NCBI GenBank assembly: GCA_951799425.1
Contig: OX637393.1
Coordinates: 10,474,744 to 10,538,743, forward strand
Source of the DNA: Ilex aquifolium
Taxonomy: Eukaryota; Streptophyta; Magnoliopsida; Aquifoliales; Aquifoliaceae
Direction: 5' to 3'
DNA: 64,000 nt
Shown: positions 10,268 through 20,773 of the stretch, one piece after another
How positions within the stretch are numbered: position 1 is the stretch's first letter
Layout: each line of letters opens with the position of its first letter
Notes under the pieces: generated by a model
Database searches by the model: none
What the model was told of the DNA's origin: nothing
The model's input: the letters and a program-made list of their open reading frames with translations, nothing else
Program-made: the position numbers and the translations under genes

Positions 10268-12514
10268 AAGAAAGGGGCACTCTGGACCCAGGAGTGTGAA
10301 GATGCTTTTACAAAGCTGAAGGACTATTTAGCGTCTCCGCCGATCTTGTCCACCCCCTCACCCGAGGAGAAGCTCTTTCTTTATTTGGCTGTATCAGAAC
10401 AGGCCGTCAGCGGTGCTTTAATGAGGAAGGCCGAGGGAAAATTCAAACCTATTTACTATGTGAGTAAGGTGCTTTTAGACGCAGAGTCAAGATACACCTC
10501 ACTGGAGAAACTGGCATTGGCGCTGGTTAGCTCGGCAAGGAAGCTCAGACACTACTTCCAAGCCCATCAAATTACAGTCCTCACTGACCAGCCGCTTAGG
10601 TCCCTTTTCCAGAAAGCCGACTTGTCGAGGCGTGTCGCCAAATGGGCAGTTGAGCTCGGGGAGTTTGACATCCGATTCGAGCCAAGAAAAGCCATCAAGG
10701 GACAGATAGTTGCAGACTTTATTGCTGAATTTCAGCCAGAGAGATCCCAGGAAGGGGCTGATGATAATCAACTAGCAGAACTTGACGGCGGCTGGACTCT
10801 ATCAGTTGATGGGTCCTCAAACCAGAAAGGTGCAGGAGTTGGCATCATCCTTGTAAGTCCAGACGGGTGCATACTGGAGAAAGCAATAAGGTTAGGATTT
10901 GGGGCTTCCAATAACGAGGCAGAGTACGAAGCCTTGATAGCAGGTGTGAGGCTGACAATTAAGCTCGGTGCGATGAGGCTTCAAATATTTTCTGATTCAC
11001 AGTTAGTAGTGAATCAGATAATAGGGGAATATATAGCTAAAGATGAAAGGATGATAGCATATCAGGCCGTTGCGGAGAAAGAATTGAGCAAGATACCAGA
11101 ATACTCAATCCAGCAAGTGGGTAGAGCTAAGAACTCTCACGCGGACGCTTTAGCTTCGTTGGCTTCGGCAGTAGAGCAGGAAACTGAGAGATCAATCACT
11201 GTTGAGTTTCTCGCAGAGCCAAGCATTCATTTGACCAGCACGGACGAAATTTTCTACAACATTGTTGGACCGAGCTGGATGGATCAGATAGTTGGTTTTT
11301 TAATGACTGGTGAATTGCCCGAGGACGAAAAGGAGGCTCGCAAACTACGATTAAAAGCAACCAGATTTTGGTTGTCTCCAAAAGACGAGCTATATAGACG
11401 CTCATTTGGGGGTCCGTACTTGAAATGCGTACACCCTAGCCTAGTTCCGGACTTTCTTTCCGAAATACATGAAGGAAGTTGCGGGGCACATACTGGTGGC
11501 AGGTCTTTAGCTCACCGAGCAATCTCACAAGGTTACTGGTGGCCTTACATGCAGAAGGACGCTCAGCAGTTCGTTCGACGATGTGATAAGTGTCAAAAAT
11601 TCTCCCCGATCCCTAGGAAGCCATCAAACGAGCTCCATCCTTTGTCGAGCCCGTGGCCGTTCGCCCAATGGGGGTTGGATATTGTTGGTCCTTTGCCTCG
11701 GGCCCCGAGCAATAAGAAGTACCTGTTGATGGCTACAGACTATTTCACGAAGTGGATCGAAGCCAAGCCTCTGGCTAACATCAGGGACACTGATACAAGG
11801 AAATTCGTCTGGAAGAACATTATTACCAGGTTCGGCATTCCATACGCACTTATATCGGATAACGGCACTCAGTTCGATAGTGGGCCTTTCAAAGCATTCT
11901 GTCAGCAGTATGGTATTCGTAACTACTACTCCACCCCGACCTATCCTCAAAGTAATGGGCAAGCTGAAATCTCCAATAAAACGATTTTGGATGGAATCAA
12001 GAAGAAGCTAGAGAGTGCCAAAGGAAGGTGGGTAGAGGAGCTGCCAAGTGTTCTGTGGTCATACCGAACCACACCTCGGCATTCAACTGGAGAGACCCCC
12101 TTCGCCTTGGCTTATGGTATGGAGGCTGTTATTCCACTAGAAATTGGCTTACCGACTTTAAGAACCGAGCTAGTAGAAAGTGGTAGCAACGATGCTGTCA
12201 TCAGAAGAGATTTGGATCTAGCCGAGGAGAAGAGAGACCAGGCCGTAATAAGAATGGCCTCGTATCGAAGTCAGATGTCCCGAGCCTATAACAAAAATGT
12301 GAGCCCTCGCTCTTTTGCGGTGAGGGATCTAGTGCTCAAACGTGTGCTGGGATCAGCAAAGAACCCAGCAGACGGAAAGCTTGGAGCAAATTGGGAAGGA
12401 CCGTACAGAATCACCAGAGTTGGAGGCAGCGGATACTACGAGCTTGAAACGCCTGACCAAAAGGCCGTACCGCGCCCCTGGAACACGGCAAACTTCAGAA
12501 AATTCTATTTCTAA
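10268..12514 (+). pseudogene. Tat RNase H, second RNase H and integrase
   Basis: Same frame as the RT after the TGA at 10265, then open for more than 2.2 kb to a normal stop at 12514. Order: the RT-linked RNase H (about 10346-10740: LFLYLAVSEQAVSGALMR, YTSLEKLALALVSSARKLR); a second, archaeal/plant-type RNase H (about 10790-11170: LSVDGSSNQKGAGVGII, ASNNEAEYEALIAGVR), diagnostic of Tat/Ogre; and integrase with an HHCC finger (H...H then CDKCQKFS) and a DDE core (WGLDIVGPLP, ALISDNGTQF, glutamate in SNGQAEISNK). The C-terminus ends PWNTANFRKFYF with no chromodomain. The three catalytic acidic residues of integrase are present. Integrase would insert the cDNA; RNase H removes the RNA template. 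Confidence 0.92.
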
Positions 12515-12795
12515 TGTACTAGCACCAAATGTGCCATTCGGAATATCGAATAAAAATTCAGGATTTCTTTCGGATTGCATCTCTATTATACATCCTACTG
12601 CTAAGGAAGGAAGGCAAATATCCTGAAAAGTAATGAACTTAAATCAGGCGTAGCCACCCGATCTGACCCAGTCCCTCGGCTACGCATGACAATGTAAAGC
12701 TGATTAGGGATGGGTAAGAGTCCAATTAGATTGGTGGGTCGGTACGAAGTAGAGACACTTAGATCCCAAAGTGGACTAGGTATAACTACTGAGAA

Positions 12796-13075
12796 ACCGA
12801 GCTCTTGTAAGAAAGTGCTGAGCAGGCCATAACTTCAAGAGACTCGTTTAAGAAAACAGTTCCTACAAGGAACCGAACTCTTGTAAGAAAGTACCGAGCA
12901 TGCCATAACTTCAAGAGGCATATACGAAAACAGTTCCTACAAGGAACCAAACTCTTGTAAGAAAGTGCCGAGCAGGCCATAACTTCAAGAGACTCAATCA
13001 AGTAAATAGTTCCTAACTGGAACCAATCTACAGAAAGACAGAGCCGAATAGACCATAACTTCAAGAGATTCGGAT
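12796..13075 (+). repeat. Tandem repeats of about 76 bases, Tat 3' region
   Basis: Three good copies start at about 12796, 12872 and 12946, with a degenerate fourth at 13022. Each carries aactcttgtaagaaagt, gccataacttcaagag and (in the first three) agttcctac in the same order. Further diverged fragments with the same tetra-unit words continue to about 13300. It lies between pol and the convergent antisense gene, where Tat/Ogre elements often have such arrays. Confidence 0.85.
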
Positions 13076-13469
13076 TAGTGCCGAACTAATTAACTGATGG
13101 CCAAAAAAGGCCACAACTTTTGAATAACCAAAGTATTTCTAAGTGTTGACTTCCCTGTTGAGGGACCGAGTTCTTTGAAGAAAGGTCGAACAGGCCGAGA
13201 CTCGAGAATAAACGAAATCTTTTAAATGATTGTTTTCACTATTGAGCTACCGAGCTCTGTGAGGAATGACCGAGCAGGTCGAAACGTCAAAAGTCTCGAA
13301 TAAAGTACATAATAATTTCCTTGTGCATTCATCGAAGAAAATTGAAAAACAGAACAAGTAGTAAATCTATTCATTACCAAAAGGATGTATACAAGGATCT
13401 GTAGAAAACAAAAGATCCAAGGCAATTACATCGAAATTTGTTTTTAAAGAAAAAGTTCTAAGTATTGGT
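13076..13469. other. Untranslated spacer between pol and antisense gene
   Basis: Contains decayed repeats of the preceding array and the 3' end region of the antisense gene. No coding pattern was seen. Confidence 0.5.
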
Positions 13470-15401
13470 TCAGCTTGCAGGAGGTTGTGAGGAGGTCGGA
13501 GCGGAATGTCTTGTGAAAATCTCTGAAGAAGGGTTAACCTCGGCAGCAACCAAAGCAGCTCGCCAGCCCTTGCCGAAAAAAGCTTCTCTGATCTGAGGAA
13601 TTTGAGATCGAAGATCATTCTCCGCCTTCTCCACACCTTCATTATAAGCAGCGTCGATCTTCTCTTCTGCATCTGCCTTGTACTGTTCAAATTCTTCTAG
13701 CAGAGTAGAGTATTCAATCTGGCTCTTCGAAAGTTCAACAGTTACTTCGTGCTCGGAGTTCTTCAGTTTGCCGAGCTCAGCCTCAAGTTTCTGGTCCTTG
13801 TCAATCATGCTTTGATTTTGAGCCTGAAGAACCTTAACCTCTTCACAGAGTTTGGCGTACTCTTCGTCCGCACTCTCCTTTTTTGCTAAGGCTGAGGCTC
13901 GGGCATGCATGGCATCTTTCATAAGTTTATCCTTCCTGGCAATCCGAGCTCCAACCTCGTGCACTTTTTGCAAACCCTGGGAATCATAACAGGGAAGGAG
14001 TTATATTTTCGAAGAATGAAGAACACGGAAATACGCAAAGGACTTACTAGAACCATATGCTGAATGGCTTGGCGAGAAACCTCCTCATCAGCTAAAGACT
14101 CGTTTATGGCAAGGTCACGAGGAAGGATTACTCCTCTGGCAAGCCCAACCGCGACATTAAAATTTTGGATTGCAGAATCTTTGGCAGTGATTTCCTTCTT
14201 TTTTGCTTTAAGAACTGGCCGGAAGGGGGGAGTTGCTGGATGACTCGGTTCAGCTTTGGAAGTTCTTCGCCTCTTAGGAGCTGGGCCCTCATCAACCTCA
14301 AGGACAAAGACATCATCAGAAATTTCATTGGTTTCTGGTGCAGGAGGGACAGTCTCAAAGGGAGTTGAAGTTTCAATAGTCTGAACCGGGGCTTCTTGGT
14401 TGATGTTCGGAAGTTCTTCATGAGTGGGAACCGACAGCTCGGCAATTGGCTCAGGAGCTAGTTCTTCCTCAACAACTGGGGGTATGGAGTGAGTCACCGC
14501 AGGCTCGAGAGGAATGATCGGCTCGTCAGCATCCAAGAAATCCATGAAGCTTCTCGCCACTCTGCGGCCAGTGCCTGCTGCAGAAGCCCTCTTTTTGCCT
14601 CTCGGAGTCTTCTCCCGAGCAGACTGTAATGCCTCTCGATCCGCGGCAAGAGTCGCATTGGGTCGGTTCGGCACGACAATAAACGATGAATAGGTCGGGA
14701 CATAACCAAGCAGCGTATGAGCGGCTCGGCAAAACAGAGTCTCATTAAAATCCCAGACCCTCTGAAGTTGATCTAACTTAACAGAGGTTTCAGGAACTCT
14801 ACCCTTCACAGTCTCTCCTACACAAAAACAACATCAAGACAAGAATTTGAAAGAATTTGAGAAGGAAAGGAAGTAACTCAAGAACAGCAAGACATGAAAT
14901 ACCTGGCATGCCCTCTTCGTAGGGACAACGATAAGATGGAACGGCTCCGGCAGCGTACTCCCAAGTCCCAGAGACAAATACGATATCGTTTTCATGGCCC
15001 TTGTTGGAATTTGGAAGATGGGTGACTAAATACCGGTCCTTCTTCCTTACAGAAAGGTAGAAACTATCCCCTGTTGCCTTTAGGATGTAGCAGTAGAGGA
15101 TCTCCCATAGTCCGAGGCTTAGACCTAAGATCTTGTTCAAGGAGACAACCCCCATGACAATCCTGAAGAAGTTCAGGCAGCACTGGAGGGGGCACAGTTT
15201 GGCAGCTGACAACACCCAAATCAGAAGGGGGTCAAGAGGGAATCGTACCCCCCCTTCAGTGATAGCACGAGTGGGAATGGGGATTGATTCCCTCGTGCCT
15301 ATCAAAGGCTCATCCTTCCCAGCGACCCTGATCTCCACATCATCAGGGATGTCGTATTTAGTTCTGAAGGCTGGGATGTCTGAAGGTTGAAGAGGTGCCA
15401 T
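13470..15401 (-). CDS. Antisense spliced gene of the Tat element ('putative gypsy type transposon' protein)
   Basis: Spliced model on the minus strand: exon 1 15401-14903, exon 2 14817-14048, exon 3 13976-13470, with introns of 85 and 71 bases that both have GT-AG ends. The three exons join in phase to 591 codons with no internal stop. The start MAPLQPSDIPAF was chosen because the relic at 4459 begins the same way; an upstream ATG at 15434 is possible. The first 165 residues match, from memory of the family, the Pfam 'Transposase_28 / putative gypsy type transposon' domain (FPLDPLLIWVLSAAKLCPLQ, then YLVTHLPNSNKGHEND). The middle is acidic and proline-rich, with a basic APKRRRTSK nuclear-signal-like run. 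The last 150 residues form a charged coiled coil (KKESADEEYAKLCEEVKVLQ). Function is unknown; related antisense genes are known from Tat-lineage elements such as Grande. It is intact although gag-pol is broken. Confidence 0.85.
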
Positions 15402-15514
15402 TGGAGAAGACGAAATGCGCAAAGGTGAGAACACATAATGAGAATGGTTAGAAGCAAGAAAGGCAGTGGGTAAAGCGAGAAAGGCAGAGTATATGAAAAG
15501 AAAGAAAAAGGCGG

Positions 15515-15522
15515 TTTATATA
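15515..15522 (-). promoter_or_regulatory. TATA box of the antisense gene
   Basis: TATATAAA on the minus strand, 114 bases upstream of the ATG at 15401 and about 150 bases inside the 3' LTR boundary, so the gene appears to have its own promoter rather than borrowing the LTR's. Confidence 0.65.
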
Positions 15523-15661
15523 GGAGAAGAATTTCAAAGGACAGATTGAATACACTGAATGTGCCGCCAAAACCGAGAGGAAGGAAAGATACAAAGCCCA
15601 AGACAATAATGATTAGAGGGAAAACGGCTGACAGGCGAAAAAACGTCTGTCAGACGTTTTC

Positions 15662-15671
15662 TGGGGGAAAA
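15662..15671 (+). other. Polypurine tract of Tat element
   Basis: tgggggaaaa directly before the TG of the 3' LTR; primes plus-strand DNA synthesis. Confidence 0.8.
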
Positions 15672-16424
15672 TGAAGGGGTTAGACCCCAGCGTTACACGT
15701 GTCCTAGCATTAAATGTGCTCACGTGAGGTTGACAAGACTAAGCACGTGCTTGAGGATGAAGAACCCGCTATTGTACCTCATCCGAGCCGAGCTAATCAA
15801 AGGCTCGGTATACAAGGCAATAGTTCTGCTTTCGAAATCATCAAGCCTATCTAAGTGTTCATCAGTGCAATGGAATAGCTCGGCTTGTACCAAGCCGAGT
15901 TCATGGATGAGATTGGCATGGCAAGAGAAGAGGTCGGTTGTGCCAAACCGAGCTCGCTAACGGATCGGCAAACATTGGAGATGCTCGGCATTAGATAAGC
16001 CCAACCTTCTCAAAAGCGGTGGATACAGAAAGATTTGCCTAAAATTTAGGTAATCAGATAAACGAGATCTGCGAGAATAAAGATATTCAGAGAAATTATT
16101 GGAGAAGAATCAGAAACTTCTCAAACTCAAACACTGAAAGAAAGGAAGGTGTGCCACCTTGCCTCTGAATTAACGGAAACCCTAAGGGGAATACAAGCTA
16201 TAAAAGGAACGCGAGACCAAGGTGAAAAGGTACGCTGAACTCTCCTTGTCTTGGTGCAATTCATATCATTCCATTACTGACTTAAGCATCGGAGTGCCTT
16301 CGATCTTGGGCAGTTTGTTCGTTTTGCAGAAAGAGGGCTGGGAGATCAAGTTCAGAGATTATATCAGAAATCACAATTCCTAACTTCATATTGTCAGAGT
16401 TGATCCCTACTTTTTGCCTCTACA
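15672..16424 (+). repeat. 3' LTR of Tat element
   Basis: 753 bases, matching 6163-6929 apart from about eight substitutions (mostly C/T or G/A) and the 14-base indel. Ends ...tttttgcctctaca. TATA box at 16199-16207. Confidence 0.93.
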
Positions 16425-16749
16425 TTTTTATAATTTTTCTCATACCAATAAACAATTTATTTTCACTACTTTTTCATTCCTCCTACCAAATAAGGAGGAA
16501 AAACATCTTTCTTTCATCGAAGGATTGAAAATACATCCCTCCTCTTTTTTCATCCCCCTATTTTCTATCCCTCCTACCAAACATATCATTATTGTTTGTG
16601 GAGGTGAAACCATCAAGGGAAAAATTCCAAAGAAGGCGGTGAACCTCAAGGTTCTCAAAAAAGCCTTGTCCTTCAATACCAGCCATTTTTGCCGAGCGTC
16701 CCACATCTTGCTCGGTTATAACCCCACTTACCGTTCTTTCAATGTCTAG

Positions 16750-17589
16750 AACTTGTTTGAGATCCATTCTAATTCTATTTAGATTCCACAATTTAACTCG
16801 AGGACGAGTTAACTCGAGAGGGTTGAATTGATGTAGAACAAGTGGCAACAAATTACTTGAAGTGGGAGGACTATCTCATATTCAAAGTGCATTAAAAGCT
16901 ACAAAGAGATAGAGATAAAATGGGTCGGACTAACAATTAAGCGGGACTAGTGTCAGTTTGATATTAATCGGACAAACAATCACATACTCAACGTTTTGTA
17001 ATGAGCTCTTTCAATTTTGAACTGAATTTCATAGTTTAGGTTCTCAAATCACCTTTTTAGTATTTTAGAAAAAAAACTTCAAAAACTAATAGTAAATAAT
17101 AGAAGATTTCAAATTTAATGTCTTCAGTTTTTGTTAGACTCTAGACGACACTTTTATGTTCACTGATTTTTTTTTGGGTAATTTTGTTTTAATTAGGGAG
17201 TTTGCTTCCATTATGTGAATGATTAGGGGTTTGTTCCCGTGAAATTGTGTATGTTTTGTTCGCCAAGGCCACAACCCTGCACATCTTCAACTGCATCCCT
17301 CATACCTGAGCGATGTAGTTCGCATATATGCATATACTCGCGGCCCAAACTCGTGCAATGCATAACATGTACATCATGTCATCTTCTTTTCATTTTACTT
17401 TCTTATCATTCCTCTTCTCTCACCTTGTCAAATGAGAAGTTGGCTAAAGAATTGCAATAATTTATTGGGTAATATTTTTTTGAATAAATGTTGGTCCGTT
17501 AAGGGCCATGTGTCCTTTATGTATTTATAACTTAATCAATTAGAAAATAAGGATGAAATAAATATATATATATATATATATATTTATTT
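16750..17589. other. AT-rich intergenic stretch
   Basis: No gene supported. The only structure is a (TA)n run at about 17562-17582 just before the Helitron array. A short + strand frame near 17239-17460 shows no family pattern. Confidence 0.5.
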
Positions 17590-18817
17590 ATATATAATAA
17601 TAAAGTACAATATAATTCAAATAGTAAAAGATAAACAAAATGACTTTTGCTATTCGCGGTTGAGATTGCTTTAAATTTGACTTTAAGTTAATTTAAAGAC
17701 TAATATTAACACCCTAAATTTAATAGGAAAAATAGGCCCATAAGGGTGTATTTGACGTGATTTTTTAAAAGTACTTATAGGAATTATTTCTAAAAAGTAC
17801 TTTAAAAAAAAAGTGTTTAAAACCGCCTCACCACTACCTCTACCACCACCACCCTCACCGCTTCACCACCACCACCACCATCACTATTGCCACCCTTACC
17901 ATACCCACCACCCCACCACCACCACCGCCGCTGCCACCACCTTACCACCACCGCCACTGCCACCACCTTACCACCACCATCACCACTTCCACTACCCCAC
18001 CACCACCACCATCGCCATTGCCACCCCCACCATCGTCACAGCCCCACTGCCACCCCCACCCCACCCTCACTGCCCCACCGCCACCGCCACCATCTTCGTC
18101 ATCCACAACCAATTGCTACCATCGTCATCCATGGCCACCACCCACTACTATCGTCATCTTATGTTTATATTTATTACCATTACCACCATCATCCCAATAC
18201 CACCGTCGCCCATCTTCAGCACGCACCACCACCCATCGTCACCCACCATCGCCACCAGCCACTCTCACCTACCCCACAACACCTACCACCACCAACCATC
18301 ACCACCTGTCATCGCCCACCACTGCAACCACCCACTGTCACCTACCCCTACCACACTTACCACTATCGCCATCACCACCACCCATCACATTATCTCCTAT
18401 AAACGCCCATCGTCGTCCACCACCACCATCATCACTGCTCACCACCATCGTCGTCGTCTCACCACCACCACCACCACTACCAACCACCACCACTGTCGTC
18501 CACCATCACCACCACCACCGTTGTCACCCACTACTGCCACTAGCATCATCGTCACTCAAAATCCACCACCATCATCACCATTGTCACCGACGGCTGCTAC
18601 CACCACCACGGTCGTCGCCATACCCACCACAACCATCACCGTCTTCCACCATCACCACTGTCGCCCACCACCACTACCGCCGCTCACCCCCACTATAATC
18701 GGTGCTTAAATTTTTTTATCTCTCCTCTATGTTCGTGATTTAATTTTGGGTGTGAATACAAATATATTGACCATTTTTTTTTATTATTCTGTGCCTTCAG
18801 GCATGTGAAATAACTAG
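17590..18817 (+). mobile_element. Non-autonomous Helitron, copy 2
   Basis: Shares with copy 1 the 5' zone (aataaagtac, aaaagataaacaaaatgac, gctattcgcggttgaga), the middle aaaagtact block, a long CCA-rich array (about 17820-18700) and the 3' end. The 3' hairpin is tgtgccttcaggcatgt, followed by gaaataaCTAG at 18814-18817. The 5' edge is uncertain by about 10 bases because it lies in an AT run. Copy 3 follows with no spacer. Confidence 0.8.
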
Positions 18818-20146
18818 TATATATATAAAGTACAATACAATTCAAATCTCAAAAGATAAACAAATGACTTTTACTTTTACAGTTGAGATCTCTTTAAATG
18901 TTATTTTAAAGTTAAACCGATGGCTAATATTAGCACCCCAAATTTATTAGGAAAAATAGGTCCCTAAGAGTGTGTTTGGAGTAATTTTTAGAACTTATAA
19001 CTTCTCATAAATACTTTTAAAAAAAAGTAGTGTTTGTAATCGCCTTACCACCACCACTATCACTGCCCCACCACTATTACTACCACTGCAACCCCACCAT
19101 CACAACTACCCCCATCACCCCCTCCCACCACCCCCACTACCATATAACCATTACCACCACCCCCACCCCCACCCCCACCCCCACCACCACCACCGCCTCT
19201 ACCACAACACCACCACCACCACCACTGTCACCATTTTACCACCATAACCCACACCACTACCTCCACCACCACTACTACCACCACCACAACCATCGTCGTT
19301 ACCCCATTGCCACTTCTGTCAGAACAATTATCACCATCACCACTACAGCCGCCATCACTACTGTCGTCACCCCATCACCACCCCAACAACCATCACCACC
19401 ACCACCATCATCGCCACCACCTCCACTACCACCCCCAACATCGTCACTCATCACCGATTGCTATCACTGTCGTTCACCACCACCACCCACTACCATCGGT
19501 ATCTAATTCTTATATTTATTACCACTACACCATCATCCCACTACCACCGTCGCCCACCATCAACACTCACCACCAACATTGTCGTCCACCACCACCAGTC
19601 GTTGCCCACAATAGCCGCCAACTATTGTCACCCACACCCACCACATCTATCAGTGTATCACCGCTACCCGTCATCGTTTACCACTGCCACCCACCCCCAC
19701 CACATATACTACCACCACCACCACCACCGCCATTCGTCACCGCCCACCATCATAACCCACCACCGCCACTAGCACAGTCGTCGCCCCATGACCACTATTG
19801 CCAACCATCATCACCGTCGCCAACCACCACTCACACCCATCACCACAACTACCATCACTCATAGTTGTCACTACCACCATCGTCCCCCAAAACCCACCAC
19901 CACCATAACCGTTGTGACCCACAGCTGTCACCACCACCACGGTCGTCGCCACCCACCACAATCATCACCATTTCCTACCACCACCACTGTCGCCCACCAC
20001 CACTGCTCACCACAATTACCACCGGTGCTTAAATTTCTTTCTTTCTTCTCTTTGTTTGTGATTTGATTTTAGGTGTGAATAAAAATATGTTTATTGTTGA
20101 CCATTTTTTTTATTACTCCGTGCCTTCAGACATGAGAAATAACTAA
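18818..20146 (+). mobile_element. Non-autonomous Helitron, copy 3
   Basis: Starts in tatatatataaagtac directly after copy 2's CTAG and ends ccgtgccttcagacatgagaaataaCTAA at 20143-20146. The hairpin has mismatches, so this copy looks older. It has the same CCA-rich interior (about 19050-20025) and the same 5' words as copies 1 and 2. The head-to-tail order fits repeated insertion at the AT-rich 3' end of a resident Helitron. Confidence 0.75.
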
Positions 20147-20459
20147 TATATATATATATTATCAAATTGCGTAGGAGGTGGCTTGAGGAGCCTTCCCTCG
20201 CCCACTTTCCTTTTTTTTTAGAATTTAGAATTTTTTTAATTCAAAACTTAAGGCTCTTTCCAATTAAACGCTGACATGTATCATTGGTAACTACCCACCA
20301 ACTCTTGAATAACTAACTATTATTTTCTAAAAAAATTTCATAAAAATCACTTTTTATCACCCAAAATCTTAAATATGATTATTTATTTAACTTCTCAAGT
20401 AATAAAATTAAAAAAAATATGAATTATAATCCCGTGCATTGCATGGGGCCATCTATTAG
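20147..20459 (+). mobile_element. Possible further Helitron 3' end
   Basis: After an AT run, about 300 bases end with the imperfect hairpin cccgtgcattgcatggg (20431-20447) and ctattag|t. The hairpin class resembles another plant Helitron family with CCCGTGC stems. No 5' terminus or second copy was seen. Confidence 0.35.
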
Positions 20460-20773
20460 TATGTGTATATATATATATATTACCTTGTGTTGTGCACAGT
20501 CAAGTGTAAACAATGTCACACACCAATGTAGTAAAAGGCATGAGCACATAATGATTCGTATATTCTAAGATTGAAAAAATTCATCCCATTTTTGGACTAC
20601 CAACACTCAGTCACCCAAATCATATATCACTACAAATCATATGATCAGTGATCCCTTCCAAACAAACTACTTGGTTGTGTGTGGTCAACAACTTCAGCAT
20701 TTATATATTTTAACTGATCCCTTATTTATATCACTTTCAAAATGTTGACTCATAACCCATTTTCTTTTAGATA
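20460..20773. other. AT-rich spacer
   Basis: (TA)n at about 20466-20480, otherwise no recognisable feature. Confidence 0.4.

Larger units (their letters stand above)
6163..16424 (+). mobile_element. Complete Ty3/gypsy LTR retrotransposon, Tat type, with antisense gene
   Basis: This 10,262-base element has near-identical LTRs (6163-6929 and 15672-16424), TG...CA ends, a primer-binding site at 6934 and a polypurine tract at 15662-15671. The flanking duplication is TTTTT (6158-6162 and 16425-16429), which is low-complexity and so weak on its own. Order: LTR, gag, protease, RT, RNase H, second RNase H, integrase, tandem repeats, antisense gene, LTR. The extra RNase H before integrase, the lack of a chromodomain and the extra antisense gene are marks of the Tat/Grande/RIRE2 lineage. 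By eye the LTRs differ at about eight sites plus one 14-base indel, so the insertion is recent. Confidence 0.93.
5785..16590. repeat. MITE-like inverted repeat in intron 1, split by the Tat element
   Basis: Left of the Tat element (5785-6162) are blocks such as atttggtatgagggaa and gtttggttgggatagaaaat. Right of it (16430-16590) are blocks whose reverse complements read gtttggtaggagggatagaa and atttggtaggaggaatg. The match is imperfect and the edges are not resolved. The layout fits a MITE sitting in the relic's intron before the retrotransposon landed in it. With the Tat element removed, the intron is about 625 bases, against 85 in the intact gene copy. Confidence 0.35.
4459..16749 (+). pseudogene. 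Decayed plant 'gypsy-type transposon protein' gene, split by two insertions
   Basis: A relic of the gene family that lies intact at 13470-15401 on the other strand. Exon 1 starts at ATG 4459 (MAPLTKDDVPSFRVKYGF, against MAPLQPSDIPAFRTKYDI in the intact copy). It runs to about 4610, where stop codons appear, lacks roughly 60 residues, and resumes with NYYFQVRQKKLYLVTHLL. A Helitron at 4670-5569 then interrupts it, and the frame continues after it with SNKGEENEILFICGKWE. The exon-intron boundary is at about 5711/5712 (cag|gtgatc). Intron 1 contains MITE-like DNA and the whole Tat element. Exon 2 restarts near 16604 (ag|gtgaaacc) with GETIKGKIPKKAVNL and reads up to NPTYRSFNV before a stop at 16747. 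The intact copy reads GETVKGRVPETSVKL and VPTYSSFIV there. Matching exon order and intron position are seen directly; function is unknown and the copy is dead. It may be the remnant of an older, oppositely oriented Tat element. Confidence 0.8.

Noticed and set aside
17813..20066. Long proline/histidine/threonine-rich frames
   Set aside because: Same minisatellite artefact in Helitron copies 2 and 3.
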